In this document: positions 20,901 to 30,001 of the stretch, piece after piece
How the letters are laid out: every line of letters starts with the position of its first letter
How positions within the stretch are numbered: position 1 is the first letter of the stretch
Origin: Rossellomorea sp. AcN35-11
GTDB taxonomy: Bacteria > Bacillota > Bacilli > Bacillales > Bacillaceae_B
Direction: 5' to 3'
NCBI GenBank assembly: GCA_030388825.1
Contig: CP128835.1
Span: 4,032,001-4,096,000, forward strand
DNA: 64,000 nucleotides
Program-made: the position numbers and the translations under genes
The notes under the pieces: generated by a model
Told to the model about the DNA's origin: nothing
The model's database searches: none
Seen by the model: only the letters and a program-made list of their open reading frames with translations

Positions 20901-20926
20901 ATATGCACAGTTTTGGAGGAGATTAC

Positions 20927-21886
20927 ATGGTTTATTTCGTTTTTTTACTGGCTGCAGCCACCGTGGTTGCCGCAGCCATCTACCTGAACCGGTTCGGGGA
21001 TGTAATCAGCAAGAAATCTTCATTAAGCGGAGCCGTCGTCGGGACATTCCTCATCGCAGGAGCAACATCACTTCCTGAATTGACGACGAGCTTGACCGCC
21101 GTTTATATCGATAATCCGGATATTGCTGTCGGAAACATGCTTGGCAGTAATGTATTCAATCTATTTATCCTGGCAGTGGTGGATCTGATTTACCGTAAAC
21201 GGAGATTATTCCAAAAAGTGAACCGAAACGCAACGATCCCGTCTGCCTTGTTTGGTTTTCTTTTCCTGATGATCATCATTTCCGCTCTTTACATTCCAGG
21301 TTCCATCGAGTTGTTTGGTATCGGGATTGAAATGTTTATCATCCTCGCCCTATACTTTATCGCTGTAAAATTTATCTCAAAGGACGAAATCGAAGGAGAA
21401 TCAGCACCGTCAAGGGATTATCCCCTTAAAACGGCAGTCATCGGCTTTGTGATTGCCGCCCTGGTCGTATTCGTTTCAGGGAGTGCATTATCCATTTCCG
21501 GTGACCGGTTAGCCGCTGAGACGGGGATGAACGCAAGCTTCGTCGGTAGTTTCCTCATTGCTGCTTCTACGTCTCTTCCGGAGCTCGTGACGGTCCTTTC
21601 CGCATTTAAACTGGCGAACTATAATATGGCCATCGGCTCTATCCTGGGAAGCAATCTGTTTAATATCCAACTTCTCGTCCTGACCGATGTCCTTTACCGA
21701 AAAGGAGCGATCCTCCAAGCAGTCGATACGTCACATATCTTTATCGCGTCTCTTGGATTGTTGATGACACTCGTGACCCTCTACCTGCTGTTCCGGCCGT
21801 CAACAGTCACAAGCAAGTGGCGATATATGGCTCCATCTTTCATTATAACCGTTTTATACATTGTCTTTTCCTACGTATTATTTTAG
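20927..21886 (+). CDS. CaCA-family cation antiporter, riboswitch-controlled
   Basis: A 319-residue inner membrane protein with two inverted halves. Each half has an alpha repeat: GTFLIAGATSLPELTTSLTA with VGNMLGSNVFNL in the first, and GSFLIAASTSLPELVTVLSA with IGSILGSNLFNI in the second. The paired Glu and Ser/Thr residues bind the cation. The start at 20927 follows TTTTGGAGGAG; the frame also opens upstream inside the terminator but that is not coding. Control by the manganese-type riboswitch makes Mn2+ export the most likely job, alone or with Ca2+, which is inference. Confidence 0.9.
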   Translation: MVYFVFLLAAATVVAAAIYLNRFGDVISKKSSLSGAVVGTFLIAGATSLPELTTSLTAVYIDNPDIAVGNMLGSNVFNLFILAVVDLIYRKRRLFQKVNRNATIPSALFGFLFLMIIISALYIPGSIELFGIGIEMFIILALYFIAVKFISKDEIEGESAPSRDYPLKTAVIGFVIAALVVFVSGSALSISGDRLAAETGMNASFVGSFLIAASTSLPELVTVLSAFKLANYNMAIGSILGSNLFNIQLLVLTDVLYRKGAILQAVDTSHIFIASLGLLMTLVTLYLLFRPSTVTSKWRYMAPSFIITVLYIVFSYVLF

Positions 21887-21892
21887 ACATTA

Positions 21893-21916
21893 AAAGGCGT
21901 GCCGGGGCACGCCTTT
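21893..21916. terminator. Bidirectional terminator
   Basis: AAAGGCGTGCC and GGGCACGCCTTT form a tight stem between two convergent genes. A short A-rich run before it and T-rich run after it allow function in both directions. Confidence 0.8.
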
Positions 21917-22205
21917 ACTTATTGACCGGTTTCAAGATAGTCCTCTGTAACGGAACCCCTCCCATGGATACATTCCTTTCAATGAATAAATAGGTTTTCC
22001 CATCTACAATAAACTTTCTCTCACCCACATACTCCACATCTTTTCCCTTTTGTTCAAGCTCTTGCCGGATTGCCTCAATGTACTCACCTTCCTTGAAATA
22101 CCTTTCTTCAAAATCGATTTGGATATGTTCTTTCCTGTAACCCATCAGCCAATTGGACAACATGAACAAAACGATTCCTCCTAAAAGGATGAACAGAAAT
22201 CCCAT
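21915..22205 (-). CDS. Hypothetical membrane-anchored protein
   Basis: A 96-residue protein with one N-terminal hydrophobic helix (FLFILLGGIVLFMLSNWLMG) followed by a soluble domain with DFEERYFKEGEYIEAIRQEL and FIVDGKTYLFIERN. It may face the cytoplasm because Arg/Lys follow the helix. I do not recognise a family. It is monocistronic and convergent with the antiporter gene. Confidence 0.6.
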   Translation of the reverse strand: MGFLFILLGGIVLFMLSNWLMGYRKEHIQIDFEERYFKEGEYIEAIRQELEQKGKDVEYVGERKFIVDGKTYLFIERNVSMGGVPLQRTILKPVNK

Positions 22206-22365
22206 TGATTTCCCCCCTGATTTATTCTGTTTCCCTTATATACGAATCAGATTGACCTTACGTTTCAATTCTGTAGTATGGCATCCCCGTAAGACACTTC
22301 ACATGATTCACCTTTACACTTATGGTACATTAAACTTGATTGAATGATGAAGGAGTGAATGTTAA

Positions 22366-23040
22366 ATGGCGGAAAAAGAACAAATCAAGCAGGACATTTT
22401 AGATGCTTACCATTTCAGACACGCAACAAAGGAATTCGATCCAGACAAGAAAGTATCAGACGATGATTTCCGGTTCATTATGGAAACAGGCCGACTGTCA
22501 CCAAGTTCATTTGGATTCGAACCTTGGAGATTCCTTGTGATACAAAAGCCTGAACTGAGAGATAAAATCAAGAATACTGCCTGGGGAGCGTACGGAAAAC
22601 TGCCGGAAGCCAGCCATTTCGTCGTGATCCTCGCAAGAACGAAAAAAGATACTAAGTATGATTCACACTATTTACAGGATCATTTTAAACATGTAAAGAA
22701 TCTCCCTGAAGATCACATGGCTAAATACTTAGAGAAAATCGAGCAATTCCAAAAGGTTGATTTCAATCTCCTGGAGGGAGACCGCCCGCTATATGACTGG
22801 GCTGGGAAACAGACCTATTTGGCCCTTGGGAATATGATGACAGCAGCGGCACAAATCGGCGTGGATTCCTGCCCGATTGAAGGCTTTGATATTGAAAAAA
22901 TGAATAAGCTCCTGGATGAAGAAGGCTTGTTAGAAGACGGCAGCTTCAGTATTTCCGTCATGGTCGCATTCGGTTACCGAGTGAAGGATCCCGCGCCGAA
23001 GACTCGCCGTACCTTTGAAGACATCGTGAAGTTTGTATAA
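22366..23040 (+). CDS. yfkO: NAD(P)H-dependent nitroreductase, YfkO-like
   Basis: A 224-residue FMN-dependent oxidoreductase of the nitroreductase superfamily. The N-terminal FRHATKEFDPDKKVSDDDF and LSPSSFGFEPWRFLVIQ are the FMN-binding RR(S/A)TR-like start and the loop found in all members. IALGNMMTAAAQIGVDSCPI-type sequence (here LALGNMMTAAAQIGVDSCPI) is the conserved helix at the dimer interface. It strongly resembles B. subtilis YfkO. The role is reduction of nitro compounds or quinones. Start ATG follows GAAGGAGTGA. A terminator follows at once. Confidence 0.88.
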   Translation: MAEKEQIKQDILDAYHFRHATKEFDPDKKVSDDDFRFIMETGRLSPSSFGFEPWRFLVIQKPELRDKIKNTAWGAYGKLPEASHFVVILARTKKDTKYDSHYLQDHFKHVKNLPEDHMAKYLEKIEQFQKVDFNLLEGDRPLYDWAGKQTYLALGNMMTAAAQIGVDSCPIEGFDIEKMNKLLDEEGLLEDGSFSISVMVAFGYRVKDPAPKTRRTFEDIVKFV

Positions 23041-23044
23041 TACA

Positions 23045-23078
23045 AAAATGACCCCGGTACATCGCGGGTCATTTTTTA
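23045..23078. terminator. Terminator between convergent genes
   Basis: AAAATGACCC and GGGTCATTTT pair around a loop, with A- and T-runs on either side. It serves yfkO and possibly the gene on the other strand. Confidence 0.8.
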
Positions 23079-23088
23079 TGTTGTTCTA

Positions 23089-24145
23089 TCATTTAAACCA
23101 ATCGGCTCCCTCATCCATATGAACAAAGGGAATGTCTGTATCCACTCGACCGGTGATTTTCTCCCTTTCCACATCATGACCATCCAGCCACTGGGCAAAA
23201 TCAAAGACAACCGGTTCTCTGTCCCCGCCAAGGGCAAACCAGGCTTTCATCTCCTGCGGCAGGTAAGCCGATGTATGTATCGTGCCTGCCCAGCTTCCAT
23301 AAAGATCCGAGAAGACACCTTTCTCTGTATCATTCAACAACCGAAATGCTTCCTTGGCATCGAGTCCCTCCTTCTCCTGAATGATTGCCAGTCTGCGCTT
23401 TGAATCGACCAGATGATTTCGATTTTCATGTGTCATGACTTCAAAATGATTGGTGCATGCATTGGACGTTCGAACTTCCACCCCACGCGGTGAGGTTTCT
23501 ACAATAAATGTCTCCCCGCTTCTGTCATACACCACATAACTGAACGAATGCCTGTGAGGAATTTCCTTAAGCATCTCCACAGCTTCCCAACCATTTCCGC
23601 AAGACTCTAATACCAGGCGGCCGATCATACAGCAAATGAAGCCAACTCCAGGACTTTTCCGATGCATGAAATTATACCCCAAGGCGAGGCCTTTCTCGTT
23701 CATTCCATCCATCCGCCCCGTCACCCGCTGACTGGGACCGATCATACTATATCCGCCATCCGTCGGTTGATAAAGGGTATAGCGTCCTTCATAGGTTTTC
23801 GGATGATAATCATAATTCCGGATCAAATAATCCCTGCCTGTCACGATGGAACAGCCGGACTTCACATACTCAACCCGGTACCCGCCAAACTCCTGCAGCA
23901 CTCTTTCCATGGGCCATTCCAGAGCTTCCTGCAAGCCAAGCAGCTCATCCCAGATGCCGGGGGGCGAACCTCTTGATCGCTTCCTTCGTTTCCTCGATAC
24001 TGATGGAAAACCTCGGTCTTCTTACCTTCCACTGATTCTCCCGATTTTTTACCGTGATGGAATCCTTTATCCTTTCCCCCTGCAAGCGGCCAAACTCATA
24101 ATGAGAGCCCCGAAATTGAATGATATCACTATGTATTGTCCTCAT
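23089..24145 (-). pseudogene. C45-type acyltransferase/amidase, frameshifted
   Basis: Two frames form one protein of about 350 residues. The first (24145 to 23948) starts MRTIHSDIIQFRGSHYEFGR, the conserved opening of acyl-CoA:6-aminopenicillanate acyltransferase-like (peptidase C45) proteins. The second has the autocleavage nucleophile in SGCSIVTGRDYLIRNYDYHP, then GLALGYNFMHRKSPGVGF and ACTNHFEVM. These are Ntn hydrolases that process themselves before a Cys. A +1 shift lies in a G6 run at 23959-23964; with one G fewer the frame reads FAPGIWDELLGLQEALEWP without a stop. It may be a sequence error. Confidence 0.8.
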
Positions 24146-24219
24146 TTTAAACCCTCTTTTGTCAGAATGTATTCTATAAGGATAATAGAATGCTTGAGAA
24201 AAAGAAAGGAATCGCCATC

Positions 24220-24741
24220 CTACTTCTCCCGCCCATCAGCCGGCAGAAAAGCCACCATCACAAAGCCTATGACAAAGGCCAACCCCGTTACCAATAGTCC
24301 AAGAAAGAAACCGACGGCGGCCATAACCCCATCCTCACCTGGGTACCGGGATTCATAAGTGCCCCACTTATACAAGATAAATAAAAACAGGAACAAGTAG
24401 AAGCTACTCCCTGCCATAGCCGTTTTCAGACGCTCCCCTTCCCCCCACTCTCTCGAATGGACAAGTGAACTCCACACCAGCAAGCTCATCATAATAGCAG
24501 CCGCCATGATGACAAGATGAAGAAATGGGATCATCATCACGGTCATAACGTACAATATCAGTCCCGTTGTACAGAATAACAATAGATTCATCCCGAACAA
24601 AGAAACTCCGATTAACCAGGGGTTCTGAAACCACTTGTATTTATTTAGCGATTGAATCCACTTCAACCTAAAGATTTTCTCACTCGGAATTCTTATGAAA
24701 ATGAAAACCCCGATGAGAGCCAAAAGGATAATCAACGTCAA
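24220..24741 (-). CDS. Hypothetical membrane protein
   Basis: A 173-residue protein with about five hydrophobic segments (residues 2-18, 44-66, 70-90, 108-125 and 138-165) and few charged residues between them. I see no recognisable motif. The start at 24741 is the first Met. It is monocistronic. It lies upstream of the broken C45 gene on the same strand, with about 75 nt between. Confidence 0.5.
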   Translation of the reverse strand: MTLIILLALIGVFIFIRIPSEKIFRLKWIQSLNKYKWFQNPWLIGVSLFGMNLLLFCTTGLILYVMTVMMIPFLHLVIMAAAIMMSLLVWSSLVHSREWGEGERLKTAMAGSSFYLFLFLFILYKWGTYESRYPGEDGVMAAVGFFLGLLVTGLAFVIGFVMVAFLPADGREK

Positions 24742-24895
24742 TCCTCGAACCTCCCATTAATCATGATGATATGGTTTATTTTACCACACCATCTGTTGAT
24801 AATTTTGTGTTGTGTAAAAGGTATGAAGCACATTTCCCACGTTCTAAACTCTTTCAGCTGCTGAATCCATACCAATGATCACCTGCTGAACGATA

Positions 24896-24922
24896 TAAAA
24901 AAGAACGGCCACAACGACCGCT
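24896..24922 (-). terminator. Terminator of the sigma factor-clpP operon
   Basis: On the minus strand AGCGGTCG and CGGCCGT-like arms (GGTCGTTGTGGCC) form a stem followed by TTCTTTTTT, shortly after the clpP stop. Confidence 0.65.
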
Positions 24923-24930
24923 CCCACTCA

Positions 24931-25512
24931 TCATTTCTTTTCAATAATTTCATCGATAATCCCATATACCTTCGCCTCATAGGCACTCATGAAATAATCA
25001 CGATCCGTATCAATGGCCACTTTCTCGACAGGCTGACCCGTTTTTTCAGCGATGATTTCATTGATATGCTGTCTTAGTTTCAAGATTCGCTTTGCGGATA
25101 TTTCCAGGTCTGTCGCCTGCCCCCGGGCACCGCCCAGTGGCTGGTGTATCATGATTTCACTGTTAGGAAGAGCGAACCGCTTTCCTTTTGTCCCTGCAAG
25201 CAACAACATCGCCCCAAAGGAAGCCGCCATACCGGTGCAAATCGTCCGCACATCGGGACTGATATATTGCATCGTATCAAAGATGGCAAACCCCGCTGAG
25301 GTTGAGCCGCCCGGGCTGTTGATATAAAGGGAAATGTCCTTTTCAGGATCGTCTGCTGCCAGGAACAATAGCTGGGCTACAATACTGTTCGCCATGTGGT
25401 CATTCACTTCATCACTTACCATAATAATACGGTCTTTTAACAATCTCGAATAAATATCGTAGGATCTCTCCCCTTTTCCTGACTGTTCAATCACATAAGG
25501 TATTGTATTCAT
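24931..25512 (-). CDS. clpP: ClpP-family protease subunit (paralogue)
   Basis: A 193-residue Clp peptidase. The catalytic triad is visible as Ser98 in [10 protein letters not shown], His123 in [10 protein letters not shown] and Asp172 in [10 protein letters not shown]. The length matches ClpP. The nucleophile region reads GMAASF where the housekeeping ClpP usually reads GMAASMG, and the gene lies with a sigma factor rather than in the usual clpP place, so it is probably a second, accessory ClpP. It would form tetradecameric chambers, perhaps mixed with the main ClpP. It starts 21 nt after the sigma gene. Confidence 0.88.
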   Translation of the reverse strand: MNTIPYVIEQSGKGERSYDIYSRLLKDRIIMVSDEVNDHMANSIVAQLLFLAADDPEKDISLYINSPGGSTSAGFAIFDTMQYISPDVRTICTGMAASFGAMLLLAGTKGKRFALPNSEIMIHQPLGGARGQATDLEISAKRILKLRQHINEIIAEKTGQPVEKVAIDTDRDYFMSAYEAKVYGIIDEIIEKK

Positions 25513-25533
25513 ATCGGATTCCTCCCTCTTTCT

Positions 25534-26220
25534 TTATGCAGCTGATGAGAGGACTGCGGAAGGAGAAGGAGACGTTCGAGGTGTCAGGGTTTGAACCACT
25601 TGATGTTTAAGCAGGAGTGGAAGATAGGCTAAAAGAAGAGATGGATCCTGAGCTTTCAAGCTGCGGTATAAAATGGTGTTCAGTTCCTCTTGAAGGTTTT
25701 CATCCCAGAAGGACTGTACAGCTCCAACTTCTTCATCTGAGATTTTTTTCACCCTGGCCCTCGACCGGTTCAGAAGAGCTTTCACAGCCGTTTCCGTCAT
25801 GTTTAACATGGTGGCCACTTCAGATATTTTGTACTGAAAGGCTTCTTTAAGGATAAAGGTGACCAGCTGTTTTGGAGTCATTGTGTTTGAAAGCAGCTGG
25901 ATCATATCCTTACTGATCCCCTCAAGGGGCTGATCCTCGATTATCAACTCCGGTACTCGCCCAATAAGTTCCCTGCTTTGTTTCCTTACTTTATCAATCC
26001 ATACATGATAAGCGATCTTATTGAGTAAAGAAGAGCTCCATCTACGTCGATCTGGATATTGGCTCAATGCCTTAAAGATAGACTCCTGTGCAAGATCTTC
26101 CCCGTCCCATTTATTTTTCGTCAGGAAATAACAGTATCGATAGAGTTTTGGGACCAGATCCTCCATGCCCTCTTCATTTCGCCTGCCTATCATCCGGTTT
26201 GCGGTTAACCTTTTTTGCAT
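25534..26220 (-). CDS. ECF-like RNA polymerase sigma factor
   Basis: About 228 residues. Region 2 is LVPKLYRYCYFLTKNKWDGEDLAQESIFKALSQYP in short pieces (the DLAQESIFKAL core), and region 4 has YKISEVATMLNMTETAVKALLNRSR. It has an extra C-terminal tail of about 60 residues ending PSPSAVLSSAA. I chose the ATG at 26220 because AAAGGAG lies 9 nt before it; the ATG at 26241 has a weak site. No anti-sigma gene is next to it. The next gene is clpP, suggesting that the sigma factor or its regulator is controlled by proteolysis, which is inference. Confidence 0.8.
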   Translation of the reverse strand: MQKRLTANRMIGRRNEEGMEDLVPKLYRYCYFLTKNKWDGEDLAQESIFKALSQYPDRRRWSSSLLNKIAYHVWIDKVRKQSRELIGRVPELIIEDQPLEGISKDMIQLLSNTMTPKQLVTFILKEAFQYKISEVATMLNMTETAVKALLNRSRARVKKISDEEVGAVQSFWDENLQEELNTILYRSLKAQDPSLLLAYLPLLLKHQVVQTLTPRTSPSPSAVLSSAA

Positions 26221-26325
26221 TGTCTTTTCGCTCCTTTCCATCCTCTCATGCTTATAACGGATAAGAATGTAAAAAAGATACGGGTGAGGGAAATCCTTTT
26301 TTATTTAAAGGCTTTTTCTAAGGGA

Positions 26326-26598
26326 TTACGTTTCCATGAGCTTCTTTAACTTCTCTGGCTCATCTACGCGGAGGGCAACCTCTGACACCTGCTTTTTCCG
26401 CCCCATAAACATGGTCGCTTCTAAAGGTTCTTTTAAAAACAAGACGACTTGTGGTTGAATTTCTTCAAAATCTTTGCACATGAACACAAGGGCATCTTTA
26501 CCTGGTGTCGCCCCCCATTCCATCGTATCTATTTTATGAAGGGGGATGACCATGCGTTGCATCAGCCCTTGAGTCACATAGATGCTGTCATTTTTCAC
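26326..26598 (-). CDS. Small PH-like or DUF protein
   Basis: A 90-residue soluble protein with alternating strands (YVTQGLMQRMVIPLHKIDTM, then DALVFMCKDFEEIQPQVVLF) ending in a helix. This could be a small PH-type domain as found next to membrane proteins, but I cannot confirm it. Its start overlaps the end of the upstream membrane protein by 11 bp, so it is coupled to it. Confidence 0.55.
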   Translation of the reverse strand: MKNDSIYVTQGLMQRMVIPLHKIDTMEWGATPGKDALVFMCKDFEEIQPQVVLFLKEPLEATMFMGRKKQVSEVALRVDEPEKLKKLMET

Positions 26599-27341
26599 TT
26601 CCAGGGGGGTGTAACCGGGTAATCTGAATTTCAGCTATAAACAACAGGACTGTATACACGTTGAGGATCAACAGGATGAAGGACAAGATGGGAAGCTTCG
26701 TGTGGAGCCACCAGTGAATTCCGATTGTCTCTATCACAACGGCGTGGATAAGCATGATATTCATCGCAACGGCACTGGTCTTGTGGTGCATCGTTACCGC
26801 ACCTTCGTGAACAGGCGGTTTCTTCCTCCAGCTAAAGAGTGCATAATACATCATCAGCCCTTCAGACGAAAGGATTCGAAGCAGCATATGGCTGCTGACT
26901 TTATCCCCCACTGCAGGAAGGAATGAAAAGAGAGGACCGATTCCTGATACTTGCATAGAAGAGCGGATGCCTGGTATCTTGCGGACAAAAAGGAAAATAA
27001 GCCCCAACTCAGCTGCAAGGAGCAGTACTTCGACCCCTATCCCTGAATACAGGAGGAAGGTAAACGGAGCGAATAATTCTTCCGGGATGATGACTCTCCC
27101 TAACACAAGCCCAAATACGATTACACCAATGACTTGTTTCTTCGACAGCTTAAAGGCAGCCATAAGCCAGGGCGGGTGAAATCATCATCAAGTCCACCAT
27201 TGATCCTATGACGACCTCCATTTCCAGTTCAATAGACAAAAACTGTTGAACCATTGGTTGATACACCAACCAATTACTTAGGAGAACGACAGCCAACAGC
27301 CCTAATGCCCATTTAGCTAACTTTGTATCACGTAGTACCAT
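26588..27341 (-). pseudogene. Polytopic membrane protein, probably one frameshifted gene
   Basis: Two frames, 27341-27150 (MVLRDTKLAKWALGLLAVVL) and 27163-26588 (MAAFKLSKKQVIGVIVFGLV), overlap by 14 nt. The first is only 63 residues and ends in the middle of a membrane helix (DLMMISPALAYGCL). If one base is removed near 27159-27163, the product reads ISPALAYAAFKLSKKQ, an unbroken helix followed by a basic loop, and the whole becomes a six-helix protein of about 250 residues. I take this as one gene with a +1 shift, with two separate small genes as the alternative. Function unknown. Confidence 0.55.
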
Positions 27342-27384
27342 GAAAAATGGCTCCTCTCCAAAACAAACATTCTACTTAATCACA

Positions 27385-28479
27385 TTATAACTCTTCCAGC
27401 TTTTCCCGAAAATCCTCATCTCTCAATATGGATAGTATGAATCCATTTAAATGTTTGGAGATTTTCCTTCCCTCTCCTTTTTGAAGATTATTTGTAAATA
27501 TAGCGATCTCTGTAGCGTTCCCGTCAAGGTCTGTCGCATAGGCAGCATTGGTGACAAGAAATGTGGTAGATCCACCTTTTTGTCCTGCGTGCTGCAGCCA
27601 TTCTCTATTCTTAGGACTTTCCATCAGTCCCTCCAAAACGGCGTCCAGCCCCTGCTGTGTATGCTTCGGGAATGAAGTCTTTGAATTGAGCTTCCCCATG
27701 ATGGCCGCATATTCAGCGGTTGTACTCCGCGTCAGTCTGTCGGACCAGATTTTCTGCAGGGGCTCATTTGTATGCAATTGGTCTATGTATGTTTGTTTTT
27801 GACCGCTTTTCAATGCTTTCAGAATGTCATGGGATAGTTGAATGTATTCTTCTCTCGACATCTCCTTCAAAGTTGCTTCAATCGTTGCTTCTGTATAAGA
27901 TGGATTCTCCAATTTCAGATGGGTGGGAATCAGCATGGCGGACACGATGGGATAGACGGACTCATGCTTCTCAATTTCCCATTCATCCAACAACCGGTTA
28001 ATTGCATCTACTCCAAGAAGATCCATCATATATTCAGTGTTTGCGTTCGAGCTGAACAGAATCATCCCCTTCACCACATTTTCGAGATTGGTGGAATTCC
28101 CCAGGAGCAACCCCCGTTCTTTTGAATAGGCAAGCCAGCTGTCATGGGCTCCTCCATCCGTATTCGGGACATAATACGAATCGAGTTCATCCAGAGACAC
28201 ACTCTGCGTAGGATCGATTATGTTCCCTTCACATTGTCTGGCATATTCAATTGCCACGATGATCTTCACTGTACTCGCTAAAGGAAACATCTCATCTGCC
28301 CGAATGGATGCTAGCGTTACCCCGTTACGTCTTACCGTCAAGCTGCTGTTATCATTCTTTTTCAAATGGTTTAACAGATACTCCGGGTCATCTTTCCCTG
28401 CCGATTGCCTAACCACTGCTACACTGATGATCACTCCAATCACCATACAAGCTCCAATAAAAAATAATGCAATCTTCAT
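27385..28479 (-). CDS. Class A beta-lactamase-like serine hydrolase
   Basis: About 364 residues with an N-terminal membrane anchor or signal (IALFFIGACMVIGVIISVAV). The catalytic SxxK is FPLASTVKIIVAIEYAR near residue 70, a SNANTEYMMDLLG motif stands for SxN, and KGGSTTF stands for KTG. This is the penicillin-binding protein/beta-lactamase fold, but the spacing and the rest of the sequence suggest a related serine hydrolase rather than a resistance enzyme. The start at 28479 has TGGAGTG in front; the GTG at 28488 does not. It acts outside the membrane on an unknown substrate. Confidence 0.75.
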   Translation of the reverse strand: MKIALFFIGACMVIGVIISVAVVRQSAGKDDPEYLLNHLKKNDNSSLTVRRNGVTLASIRADEMFPLASTVKIIVAIEYARQCEGNIIDPTQSVSLDELDSYYVPNTDGGAHDSWLAYSKERGLLLGNSTNLENVVKGMILFSSNANTEYMMDLLGVDAINRLLDEWEIEKHESVYPIVSAMLIPTHLKLENPSYTEATIEATLKEMSREEYIQLSHDILKALKSGQKQTYIDQLHTNEPLQKIWSDRLTRSTTAEYAAIMGKLNSKTSFPKHTQQGLDAVLEGLMESPKNREWLQHAGQKGGSTTFLVTNAAYATDLDGNATEIAIFTNNLQKGEGRKISKHLNGFILSILRDEDFREKLEEL

Positions 28480-28828
28480 TTTATACACTCCAGTCTATGA
28501 AAGGTGTCATGTACTATACGATCGGGAAATGGTAAATGTTTTATTTTTATATACAACAAGGGGATGGGACAAGTGTTTTAGAACACAAAAATCCGAACGA
28601 TCACTCGAAATTCAAGCTCATTCGGATTTTGAAATTATTTTATTAGGACAGGTTTCTTGTTATTGGATATCCCAGCTGTTGATGTGAGATGGGAGACGAA
28701 GACTACCCCGGGAAAGTCTGTTAGGTGAAACCCCTCTATAGCAGTCTTGCACGTAAATCAACAGGCGTACAAGAGAGCCTGTTCATACTATTCACCAGAT
28801 CGTATTCAGTTATATCCCAGCCTCTTAA
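28480..28828. other. Gene-free stretch before the serine hydrolase
   Basis: About 350 bp without a supported gene. It holds a terminator-like hairpin at 28586-28630 and the promoter region of the hydrolase. Short open frames here have no ribosome site and no recognisable product. Confidence 0.5.
28586..28630 (-). terminator. Terminator-like hairpin
   Basis: AAAAATCCGAACGA and TCATTCGGATTTT pair around a 17-nt loop. On the minus strand the stem ends in a T run, so it may end the DMT transporter transcript (stop at 28829), although it lies 200 bp from it. Confidence 0.6.
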
Positions 28829-29695
28829 TCAGGCTTCCTGCTTTTTACCGGCTTCATTATTTTTCAAGAACATATACAACGAAGCTGCAAAGATGATGAT
28901 GTACCCGATAACACTAAGCCCATCCGGGATCTGGCCGAATAAGAAAATACTGATAAGAGCAGAGTACACGACGGTGGAATAGAAAAAGATTGAAATTTCT
29001 CTTGCCGGTGCAAACTTGTAGGCGATTGTGATTCCGAATTGACCAACTGTGGCAAAAACACCGGCGGATAACAAGTAAATCCATTGCTTCATGCTCATCG
29101 GTTCATAAAATCCAATCACAAAGGGGAGCAGCACCACCGTTGTAAAGAATGAAAAGTAAAAAACGACGGTGTAAAACTTCTCCCTGGTCCCCAATACCCG
29201 CAGGACGGTATACGCACCGGCTGCAAAGATGGCCGAGAATACTCCTGCAAGATAGGGAATGACATCAAAGGAAAACGCCGGTTTGATGATAAAGAGTGTT
29301 CCAATGAAAGCAACGATGATCGACACAATCTGAAACACCCGGGTTCGTTCCTTCAGGAAAATCGCTGAGAAAATAATAGTAAGGAATGGACTAAGTTTAT
29401 TCAGCATATCGGCATCGGATAACACCAAGTGATCGATTGCATAAAAGAACAGCACGATCCCGACAGCCCCCAGTCCTGAACGGAGCAACAAAAGCTTTTG
29501 ATTTTCCTTTTTCCCGAATAGCCTTTCGTTATGATACCGGACAAATCCGAATGCGATGAAAGCAGAAACGATGTTCCGGAAAAACGTTTTTTGAATCGTC
29601 GGCACATCTCCTGACAGCTTAACAAAAGCCGCCATCAACGAGAAGCCGAACGCAGATAGTAGCAATAGAAGAATTCCTTTGTTTCGATTTGACAT
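28829..29695 (-). CDS. EamA/DMT-family transporter
   Basis: A 288-residue protein with ten hydrophobic segments in two EamA halves. The N-terminal GILLLLLSAFGFSLMAAFVK and FRNIVSAFIAFGFVRY belong to half 1, ending KLSPFLTIIFSAIFLKERTR; half 2 ends YSTVVYSALISIFLFGQIPD. Members move small metabolites. The start follows GGAGGAAGAT. It stands alone and is divergent from the CHRD gene. Confidence 0.85.
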   Translation of the reverse strand: MSNRNKGILLLLLSAFGFSLMAAFVKLSGDVPTIQKTFFRNIVSAFIAFGFVRYHNERLFGKKENQKLLLLRSGLGAVGIVLFFYAIDHLVLSDADMLNKLSPFLTIIFSAIFLKERTRVFQIVSIIVAFIGTLFIIKPAFSFDVIPYLAGVFSAIFAAGAYTVLRVLGTREKFYTVVFYFSFFTTVVLLPFVIGFYEPMSMKQWIYLLSAGVFATVGQFGITIAYKFAPAREISIFFYSTVVYSALISIFLFGQIPDGLSVIGYIIIFAASLYMFLKNNEAGKKQEA

Positions 29696-30001
29696 ATCTT
29701 CCTCCGTTTAGATTAAAGATCGTTGGATCCATTCCCCTTGAGGTAGAACACAACCACAACCTAATTAGTGTAACAAATTCCAGGCAGAAGATGGAGAATT
29801 CAGCCTGGCTGATGGCAAACGTTGACTCCATAATAGATTCCCTTGTACAGGTGGATTTATCCTTTTCCTTTTATCTCTGTTGGGTTTATTTATGGTTCTC
29901 CCACTATCCCGGGACAAGTTTTTGGAGAAAACTAGTCCTTCGACTATACATTTTTTCGCTGAATGAATAAGATGCAGTATACCTTTATAGGGGGTGATCA
30001 A

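Noticed and set aside
28725..28982. Plus-strand frame of 85 codons
   Set aside because: It overlaps the end of the DMT transporter gene on the other strand and has no recognisable product.
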